From Patescibacteria group bacterium UBA1370 (lineage in GTDB: Bacteria; Patescibacteriota; Microgenomatia; UBA1400; PJMF01), in contig DBRK01000027.1 in the NCBI GenBank assembly GCA_002306315.1, forward strand, positions 1 to 5,089: DNA of 5,089 nt, given 5' to 3'. A program made the position numbers and the translations under genes. The notes under the pieces are model-generated. The model saw only the letters and a program-made list of their open reading frames with translations, did not search any database and was not told the DNA's origin. Shown here piece by piece: positions 1-5,089 of the stretch. Each line of letters begins with the position of its first letter. The stretch's first letter is position 1.

Positions 1-6
1 TATACT
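1..6 (+). promoter_or_regulatory. Putative -10 box of the pilin gene
   Basis: TATACT lies at the very start of the window and ends 10 nt before the ATG at 17. Standard geometry puts the transcription start near base 13, giving a leader of only about four bases. The -35 region and any TGn extension lie outside the window. The intervening GAACTTACTT contains no Shine-Dalgarno sequence. The same box, TATACT, precedes the minus-strand gene starting at 4915, which supports its being real. Confidence 0.55.
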
Positions 7-16
7 GAACTTACTT

Positions 17-466
17 ATGCTAAAGCGCCTAAAAAAGTTTCTTTCCCACGGTTTATTAGCCCTGTTGGTGCTCTTTGGCAGCGCTCAGCCTGTTCTTGCC
101 CAGACTCAAAGCTGGTCAGGGGTGTGCGTCGCTGAGAGCCTGGATGACTCTGGCGATGTTCAGTACGGCCAAGGAGAAGTGGCCACCATTCAGGGCTTGG
201 AATGCCTGATTGCTAATGTTTTCACTGTCATCATTACTGTGATTGGTTTGGCAGGGTTTGTGATGTTCATTTTTGGCGCCGTCCGCTATATGTTTTCTGG
301 AGGCAACACCCAGCACGCTCAAACAGCCCGGCAGATGATGACTTATTCGGTTATTGGCCTGGTGGTGGCGCTGAGCGCTTTCATCATTATTAACCTGATT
401 GCCAACTTTACCGGTGTCAGCATCATTACCCGATTCGGAATTCCCACCTCGGACTTCCAGTATTAA
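17..466 (+). CDS. TrbC/VirB2-like type IV secretion pilin subunit
   Basis: This 149-residue protein is predicted to be an exported inner-membrane or pilus subunit. Residues 1-28 form a signal peptide: a basic start (KRLKK), a hydrophobic core and VLA before a likely cleavage at A28|Q29. A short polar domain with two cysteines (C37, C63) follows. Two hydrophobic helices come next, about 66-93 and 109-131, joined by a polar loop SGGNTQHAQTARQ (94-106). This helix-SGG-loop-helix layout matches the VirB2/TrbC-like pilins (Pfam T4SS_pilin type) that are common in Candidate Phyla Radiation genomes. The polar tail after residue 132 is short. The ATG at 17 is chosen because it gives a complete signal peptide and sits just after a -10 box. 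The gene lies 78 bp upstream of a large secreted hydrolase on the same strand, which has its own promoter. Family assignment is from recognition of pattern, without a search. A generic small membrane protein remains possible. Confidence 0.75.
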   Translation: MLKRLKKFLSHGLLALLVLFGSAQPVLAQTQSWSGVCVAESLDDSGDVQYGQGEVATIQGLECLIANVFTVIITVIGLAGFVMFIFGAVRYMFSGGNTQHAQTARQMMTYSVIGLVVALSAFIIINLIANFTGVSIITRFGIPTSDFQY

Positions 467-511
467 TTCCAACTTGTCTTTGGACCGTTTCTCCCTTTCC
501 TGCTTTAGGGC

Positions 512-538
512 TTGAGCCGCTGTTCCACCTGGTATAAT
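512..538 (+). promoter_or_regulatory. Extended -10 promoter of the large secreted hydrolase gene
   Basis: A perfect extended -10 element, TGGTATAAT, lies at 530-538. A partial -35 match, TTGAGC (512-517), is 15 bp upstream of the hexamer; that spacing is short, but extended -10 promoters do not depend strongly on a -35. The hexamer ends 6 nt before the GTG at 545, so the expected +1 base is the G of the start codon. This argues against the longer reading that begins at TTG 512, because its first codons would be the promoter itself. Confidence 0.72.
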
Positions 539-544
539 GAAGCA

Positions 545-3500
545 GTGCGCAAGATCACCCTTAAGCTACTAGCTGTCGCAGCCTGCTTTTTTGCGCTGGA
601 TTTGTGTGTTTTCCAACCCTCAGTGGCACATGCCCAGCGGATCGGTTCGCATTTGGGCGAAGGTGATTACGGCGCACAGCTCAACAATATCGAGATTCTC
701 AAAGCCAATGGCGCGGAAGTGGGTTTTCCGGTCACTCTGATGATGAACATCACTACTGCCGCCCGCAATGAGAGCGCCATGATTGACCTAGCTAATGCAG
801 TCAATGATGCCGGATTCTTCCCTATTGTCAGAATTACCCATGTCTGCCGGCAATTTGAAAGCGGGGTTACTCCGACCCAAGCGGTAAATAACATCCGCGC
901 GGCCTTTGGACCGGAAGCTATCATTGTTTATGGCAATGAAGTTAACAACCAGGAAACCGAGTGCAATGACTGGCCGCGCTACATCTCTGAATTCAACAGC
1001 ATCGCCGACAAAACCAATGTCTCCCCTGCCGCACTGGACAAATACATGGGCAACCCGGCATATGCCTCCGATAAATTCCTGGAAAGCGCAGCGGCACAGC
1101 AAATCTACGCCAGCGCCACCGTCCAAGCTGCCAATGCCTATGGATGCGTCGGCCAAACAGCGGCCAGCTGCAACTCTCCCTTCGAGCCAAACACCCAGCT
1201 AATTGGCTTGAGCGGTTATAGCGGCAAAATATATTTAACTGAATTTTCTCTTTCTCCCGGAAGCCGGGATAATGAAGCTCCGGACACTGACCTCAATGAT
1301 GTTATTCAGTTTATTCAGGAGAAAGCACTGGGTACTGGCGCAGAAATCATTACCCCCCTGGTTCGCAATGTTTGCAACTCCGAGGGAGAATGGCTTTTAT
1401 ATGTAAACGGCCGGCTGTTTACCACGGCCGGGACAGAGGTCACCAACAATTGTGACCCGGCTTTGGCTATTCGAGGCTTCGACCTGAGTAGATATCCAGA
1501 ATACCTGGTTGATCCAGCCTACTACTTGCTGCATCCGATAAAAGGCATCCACCCTCTTAGTGACCCAGGCGGACAACGTGTTTCCGTCACTCGCCAGGAT
1601 TTAGCTGCCCAGGGTTATGAGGCGCACTGCGCTGCTCCCGACACCACCATTAAGCTTGATGTGAATACGCAGGGTATAATTGATCGTTTCCTCCAGCTTT
1701 ATGAGGGAATCCGGCTGGATACAATCTCAAACTACGAACTGGATTCCTCTGGCGGCAAGGTGCCGATTTTCCGCGACACGGAGGGAAAACGATGGTTGAC
1801 CGCATCTTTGGAGGAGTATTTTGGGTTTGAAGATTTTTACATTGACAATTTACCGGAACAGGAGGTCAATACCGCCCCAATCAACTCTTTGCTGGCGCAA
1901 GAACAACGCTGCATGCAGTCGGTGCGCCTGATTGCCCAGACCCAAAAGATGTGTGAGCGGTTGGGTGCCAAGGATCGCTGCGCTCCCCGGGGAGAGCAAA
2001 TTCCCGGCACTGACTACACGGTAGAAAAACTCATCGACGAACTCCAACTGGTCATGCCGGACTATTATGACCCCGAGCGGCAACAACAGGTTTCGTCATA
2101 TTATTCTGGCGGAGAAAAAATCGGCTGTGAAAACTTGTTTGCAAACAAACTGCCCGGCTTTCCTGACGGTTATCCCAATATCGATAATCTTAAAGAAGCC
2201 GTTCTCAACACTCCGCTCTACATCAACCGCTCATACCGACTGGCTTTCCTAGTGGCTGCAATCGAACAAAAACCTGAAACTAACTTTTTTAGCTTCTTTT
2301 CTTTTTCAAACAATGCCCAGCCAAAACATGAGGTCTTGATTGTGGCTTTTAAAATCCCCGACATCCTTACTAACAAAGGCGGTGGCGAGGAGAGCGGACA
2401 TACCTTTTTCACTGATGCAGCTAGCCAAACCAGAAACATCCTGGTACCACGGCAATTTAGAATTTCGGAAGACGAAACCAATCCTGGTTTTGAACGTGAA
2501 TCCAGGGACACCAGGACAATCATTGGCGAAAATGCCGCCAATGCCGCGGTACAAAGTCCCGACAGCCCCATCTACTGTGTTACCGGCGGCGGCGACACAC
2601 CCGCAGAGCTGACAGGCGCATCTGGCGCCGCCGCCTGCAAAGACGTGCTTGGCAAAGCAATTATCGATCTCATCAATGGTTCAACTCCCAACTGCAGCAA
2701 CGTGCAGACAGAACCGGTGCGGGAAATAATGGAAGCAGCCAATATCATTCCTCCAGAGCTAAATGACAGTTCCAGAGTTTATGATGCCGGCTACCACTTC
2801 GGCACCGATGTTTTTAACTACATTTTTCTCAGCAACCAAAATCCCCAGCAAGCAGACACTCGTGGCAATCCGCTGAAATCCATTTTTGATGTCGTCAGAG
2901 GGCGCTGGCAAAATGCTTCTGCCGAAACTTCGACAGTCCGCTTCTTCCTTGTCATGCCCATGGGTTATGAACTGGAATCGGTAACAGAAGTTATGAAAAA
3001 TACTTTCTTCAACCAGGATCAGCTCGAAAAATTAGCCAATGCGGAGAGGGCGACTCACTTCAACAGTCAGGGTTTCCGGGTCAATTTTGACGGAGGCAGC
3101 GCCAGCCACACCTACCAAGACACTCCCGACAGCGGTAACTGTGTTGAAAAACGCGAGGAAATTCATTACGAAATTATTGATGGTGACCCGGTGTTGCTCG
3201 ATCCGCCGCGGGTTGTAATCACCTATGACTGCAGCAAGAACTTCAGTATCGGCGTACAAGAAGAAGGCAGTGGCGGCGTATCCTTCCCCGGCGCTCGGCT
3301 GGGCTACTGGCTGACCAATATTCAACGAGGACTGCACTCATATTACAGTCAAGCTCACGCTTATCTCTCCTCCTGCAGCACCACCGAGGACTTCTTGCTC
3401 GGTAAATGCTCTGGAGGCATAGTTAGCCAGCCTGTTTCGGCAACCGGGCCGGGACAAAACTATGGCGACGGTACTTGTTCGCCTGTTCCGGATGGACCGT

Positions 3501-3931
3501 GCAGCGTCGCGTCACTCCTACCGTTCTTTGAGCAAGCCAAAGCTGCCAATCCCAATCGTCTAGGAGACCCAAAAGAGGAGGCCACTAAAGCATCGATTAT
3601 CTGCAACAAAGAAAGTCATGGCAATGCTTCAGCTGCCAACAAGCGGTGTCTAACCAGTCAGTCTGTGGACTATAGCATTGGGTTATTCCAGATTAACATG
3701 CTGGCACACTGTCCTGGGGCTTTGGCAGATGGCAATGGAGTCGTCAGCGGCCAACCAGGATACAACGCTTTTGACATGCCTTGCTCTGTTGCAGATCAAG
3801 CCAAGCTCACCTCATGTGAAAACGAGATGCTCAACCCTCAAAACAACATCAATAAGATGATAGACTTGCGGATAAGAAGGGGTAATTGGAAAGACTGGTC
3901 TGCCGCAACCGTTTGTGGAATAGAAAATTAA
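545..3931 (+). CDS. Large secreted protein: glycosidase-like N-terminus plus C-terminal lysozyme-like domain
   Basis: This is a 1128-residue exported protein read from a GTG start. Residues 1-30 form a signal peptide (RKITLK, hydrophobic core, SVAHA|Q). Residues about 31-340 resemble a clan GH-A TIM-barrel glycosidase: VYGNEVN carries candidate acid/base E132 and YLTEFSLSP carries candidate nucleophile E233. Their order and 101-residue spacing fit the strand-4/strand-7 arrangement of that clan. Residues about 340-960 are unrecognised. A glycine/proline-rich linker (about 959-976) leads to a lysozyme/lytic-transglycosylase-like domain with CNKESHGN (candidate catalytic E1023), DYSIGLFQIN (1042-1051) and a C-terminal WKDWSAATVCG. 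There are 26 cysteines after the signal peptide, an even number, suggesting disulfides outside the cytoplasm. No membrane anchor follows the signal peptide. The likely role is cutting envelope glycan or peptidoglycan next to a pilin-based secretion apparatus, similar in principle to VirB1. Substrates and the glycosidase family cannot be told from sequence alone. The lysozyme-fold call is firmer than the glycosidase call. Confidence 0.78.
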   Translation: MRKITLKLLAVAACFFALDLCVFQPSVAHAQRIGSHLGEGDYGAQLNNIEILKANGAEVGFPVTLMMNITTAARNESAMIDLANAVNDAGFFPIVRITHVCRQFESGVTPTQAVNNIRAAFGPEAIIVYGNEVNNQETECNDWPRYISEFNSIADKTNVSPAALDKYMGNPAYASDKFLESAAAQQIYASATVQAANAYGCVGQTAASCNSPFEPNTQLIGLSGYSGKIYLTEFSLSPGSRDNEAPDTDLNDVIQFIQEKALGTGAEIITPLVRNVCNSEGEWLLYVNGRLFTTAGTEVTNNCDPALAIRGFDLSRYPEYLVDPAYYLLHPIKGIHPLSDPGGQRVSVTRQDLAAQGYEAHCAAPDTTIKLDVNTQGIIDRFLQLYEGIRLDTISNYELDSSGGKVPIFRDTEGKRWLTASLEEYFGFEDFYIDNLPEQEVNTAPINSLLAQEQRCMQSVRLIAQTQKMCERLGAKDRCAPRGEQIPGTDYTVEKLIDELQLVMPDYYDPERQQQVSSYYSGGEKIGCENLFANKLPGFPDGYPNIDNLKEAVLNTPLYINRSYRLAFLVAAIEQKPETNFFSFFSFSNNAQPKHEVLIVAFKIPDILTNKGGGEESGHTFFTDAASQTRNILVPRQFRISEDETNPGFERESRDTRTIIGENAANAAVQSPDSPIYCVTGGGDTPAELTGASGAAACKDVLGKAIIDLINGSTPNCSNVQTEPVREIMEAANIIPPELNDSSRVYDAGYHFGTDVFNYIFLSNQNPQQADTRGNPLKSIFDVVRGRWQNASAETSTVRFFLVMPMGYELESVTEVMKNTFFNQDQLEKLANAERATHFNSQGFRVNFDGGSASHTYQDTPDSGNCVEKREEIHYEIIDGDPVLLDPPRVVITYDCSKNFSIGVQEEGSGGVSFPGARLGYWLTNIQRGLHSYYSQAHAYLSSCSTTEDFLLGKCSGGIVSQPVSATGPGQNYGDGTCSPVPDGPCSVASLLPFFEQAKAANPNRLGDPKEEATKASIICNKESHGNASAANKRCLTSQSVDYSIGLFQINMLAHCPGALADGNGVVSGQPGYNAFDMPCSVADQAKLTSCENEMLNPQNNINKMIDLRIRRGNWKDWSAATVCGIEN

Positions 3932-3964
3932 GTGATTTTCCGGTAAAAACCATCGTTTTGCGCT

Positions 3965-4915
3965 TTATTTTGAACTCACGTCTTTGCTGGGCTGAAAATC
4001 CAACCCACCGCGCTGCGATTTTTTATCTTTTCTCTCTGACTTTCTCTGCTTAGACTGAATTTCCCGATCCAGAGGCTCGCGGCGTTTTTCCGCTTGAACT
4101 GTGATTTCCTGAGCTGATTGCGGCAATTCTTCCTCATCCTTGAAACCGGAAATTTCCACCGGTTCGCGCATCAATTGATCCTGAGGCTTAATCCGCCGGG
4201 CGCCGGAGCGCATCAGCGCCGCTGCCATCTCAAATGTCTCAGCTGTGGCTGTAAAAGACTGGAAGGAGTCAGTTGCCCAGTCGATGCCGCGCAGCAGATT
4301 GGTGGCGGCCTCACTATTGAGAGTGATGCCAAGGTCTTGAATTATTTTGGCCACCATCTCACTCATGCTGCCAGCGCCAGAGGTACTGAGCTTCACCGTA
4401 CCGTAAGTTGCCGGGAAAGAGTTGATGCTAACCACCGGCGTGTCACGGTACAAGTTTTCATAGCCAAAATATAACTGCTCTAGACTCTCCAACTGAACTG
4501 CGCCAATAACAAAAACCAGATCAGCTTCAGCGCCAGTATAAGCAAATTCCACACTGTCGGTGCTCAAAGGCTCGGCGCCTTTCTTGGGCTTTATTGTCAA
4601 ATAAAACTTGTTGGTTTCTTCGCCAATGTGATAGCTGACTTTATCGACAGCTTCTTCTGAATAATCAAAACTGATTGTCAGATTCTGATTGCCGACTTCG
4701 GTTTTGATAGCATCTGCGCCTTCCAGGTCAAAATCATCGCGGGGAATTTCCGGCGAGTAAAGCCTGGCGTCCTTGCCGGCTGTTTGCAAAGCCTGGTGAA
4801 TGGCAACAGCAGAAGCCAGCTGATCAATGCTGGGATCGCTAGTCACCATCACAAAAATCGTACGGGCGTTTTCGAGCAGGGATTGAATTTGACGGATGTC
4901 TTCTTGGCTAATCAT
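3965..4915 (-). CDS. Degenerate DHH-superfamily (RecJ/NrnA-like) protein, probably non-catalytic
   Basis: This 316-residue cytoplasmic protein has no signal peptide or membrane helix. Residues 15-55 resemble DHH motif I and its following helix, and 177-241 match the family's later segment (GSMSEMVAKII, then LLRGIDWATDSF, then the ATAETFEMAAALMRSGA stretch). Functional DHH phosphoesterases bind two metals through HxxPDGD, an Asp after strand 4, DHH, and GIxxDT. Here these read TSDPSID, VIGA (G138), NSF (165-167) and GIDWAT, so almost all ligands are lost; D31 is one that remains. An inserted stretch of alternating polar and hydrophobic residues (about 65-128) separates motifs I and II. There is no room for a DHHA1 domain. 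The last 60 or so residues are charged and probably disordered, rich in K, R, E and Q. The ATG at 4915 is preferred to the in-frame ATG at 4960 because an extended -10 promoter lies between them. The gene converges on the secreted hydrolase with 33 bp between stops. A nucleotide- or RNA-binding or scaffold role is possible; none is shown. Confidence 0.65.
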   Translation of the reverse strand: MISQEDIRQIQSLLENARTIFVMVTSDPSIDQLASAVAIHQALQTAGKDARLYSPEIPRDDFDLEGADAIKTEVGNQNLTISFDYSEEAVDKVSYHIGEETNKFYLTIKPKKGAEPLSTDSVEFAYTGAEADLVFVIGAVQLESLEQLYFGYENLYRDTPVVSINSFPATYGTVKLSTSGAGSMSEMVAKIIQDLGITLNSEAATNLLRGIDWATDSFQSFTATAETFEMAAALMRSGARRIKPQDQLMREPVEISGFKDEEELPQSAQEITVQAEKRREPLDREIQSKQRKSERKDKKSQRGGLDFQPSKDVSSK

Positions 4916-4922
4916 AAGTTGA

Positions 4923-4951
4923 AGTATATCACAATATATCGGATATGTTGA
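4923..4951 (-). promoter_or_regulatory. Extended -10 promoter of the DHH-like gene
   Basis: On the minus strand, TGATATACT (4931 down to 4923) is an extended -10 element. It is preceded at 17 bp spacing by TCAACA (4951-4946), which matches four of six consensus -35 bases. The hexamer ends 7 nt before the ATG at 4915, so transcription should start about one base before the start codon. The linking bases TCAACTT contain no ribosome binding site. The element lies inside the longer alternative reading from 4960, which is therefore disfavoured. Confidence 0.68.
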
Positions 4952-4999
4952 GCGGTGCATCAGCTAAAATCAGAGCCCCTATGTACACGCCCCACTTCT

Positions 5000-5008
5000 T
5001 GTTATAAT
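5000..5008 (+). promoter_or_regulatory. Extended -10 promoter of the gene at the right edge
   Basis: TGTTATAAT is a perfect extended -10 element ending 6 nt before the ATG at 5015, the same geometry as the promoter before the GTG at 545. No convincing -35 box is seen at 17 bp (the six bases there are TATGTA). The linker TGCAGC has no Shine-Dalgarno sequence. With the minus-strand promoter at 4923-4951 it forms a divergent pair within the 99 bp between the two start codons. Confidence 0.68.
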
Positions 5009-5014
5009 TGCAGC

Positions 5015-5089
5015 ATGGCGAAACAAGCCCTGAGAGTACTGGCGGTGATGGTTATGGTGCTTGGCTTGTTCGTGAGAGATGCTGCTCCC
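5015..5089 (+). CDS. 5' end of a probable exported or membrane protein (cut by the window edge)
   Basis: Only 25 codons are present, and the frame stays open to the last base. The peptide starts MAKQALRV and continues with a hydrophobic run (about residues 7-20, rich in V, L, M and G), then RDAAP. This looks like a signal peptide or N-terminal membrane anchor, with a single-lysine and single-arginine basic start. The call rests mainly on the perfect extended -10 promoter placed 6 nt upstream of the ATG, as for the secreted hydrolase. No function can be assigned from this fragment. Confidence 0.6.
   Translation, partial: MAKQALRVLAVMVMVLGLFVRDAAP

Noticed and set aside
116..472. 118-residue minus-strand reading frame opposite the pilin gene
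   Set aside because: It is antisense to a well-supported gene, has low-complexity His/Asn/Gln-rich composition and no promoter of the kind seen at the other starts.
468..484. Possible terminator hairpin after the pilin gene (TCCAA, 7-base loop, TTGGA)
   Set aside because: The stem is only 5 bp and is followed by a mixed C/T stretch rather than a T run; too weak to call.
512..544. Extended N-terminus of the large secreted protein from TTG 512
   Set aside because: These codons overlap the -35-like and extended -10 elements and place a non-signal-like segment with a Cys and Trp ahead of a good signal peptide that starts at GTG 545.
17..3931. Recoded TGA (code 25) as in Gracilibacteria
   Set aside because: Both complete plus-strand genes are long and open with TGG for Trp and stop at TAA; no in-frame TGA is needed to keep any gene open.
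3946..3959. Possible bidirectional terminator between the convergent genes (AAAAC, loop CATC, GTTTT)
   Set aside because: The stem is 5 bp and almost all A-T, with no extended pairing around it; the position is suggestive but the structure is weak.
4118..4474. 118-residue plus-strand reading frame opposite the DHH-like gene
   Set aside because: It is antisense to the better-supported minus-strand gene and lacks recognisable motifs or a nearby promoter.
4916..4960. Extended N-terminus of the DHH-like protein from ATG 4960
   Set aside because: The extra 15 codons contain the TGATATACT promoter element; the ATG at 4915 fits the start geometry of the other genes.
1..5089. tRNA or rRNA genes, CRISPR arrays, insertion sequences or long repeats
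   Set aside because: Reading both strands I found no clover-leaf, regularly spaced repeat, transposase motif or inverted-repeat pair; coding sequence fills nearly the whole window.

Overview
The window looks like part of a Candidate Phyla Radiation (Patescibacteria) genome, most plausibly Microgenomates-like. The evidence is indirect. It holds a short secreted two-helix protein of the kind often annotated as type IV secretion pilin in these genomes, a very large cysteine-rich secreted protein, a strongly degenerate DHH-type protein, and genes without Shine-Dalgarno sequences. TGA is not read as an amino acid and all three visible stops are TAA, so there is no sign of the recoded genetic code of Gracilibacteria/Absconditabacteria. 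No 16S rRNA or ribosomal marker is present, so the lineage is an inference.

Layout: (1) 17-466 (+) encodes a 149-residue TrbC/VirB2-like pilin subunit with a signal peptide and two membrane helices. (2) 545-3931 (+) encodes a 1128-residue exported protein. It has an N-terminal glycoside-hydrolase-like TIM-barrel domain, a long middle region I do not recognise, and a C-terminal lysozyme/lytic-transglycosylase-like domain. (3) 3965-4915 (-), convergent with the preceding gene, encodes a 316-residue DHH-superfamily-like protein that has lost nearly all the metal-binding motif residues and ends in a highly charged tail. (4) 5015-5089 (+), divergent from gene 3, is the start of a further gene that begins with a signal-peptide-like segment and runs off the window.

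The clearest unexplained pattern is the shared way these genes start. Each of the four has a TATAAT/TATACT box only 6-10 nt before its start codon, and the three whose upstream base context is visible also carry the extended -10 dinucleotide (TGnTATAMT). With standard promoter geometry, transcription would begin at, one base before, or about four bases before the start codon, so the mRNAs would be leaderless or nearly so. This moves two starts downstream: gene 2 to a GTG at 545 and gene 3 to an ATG at 4915, because the longer readings would translate through the promoters.

Genes 1 and 2 together suggest an envelope-spanning secretion or pilus apparatus with a wall-cutting partner: the pilin would form the conduit or filament, and the large secreted protein could cleave glycans and peptidoglycan, either in the cell's own wall or in that of a partner cell. 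Gene 3 appears functionally separate.
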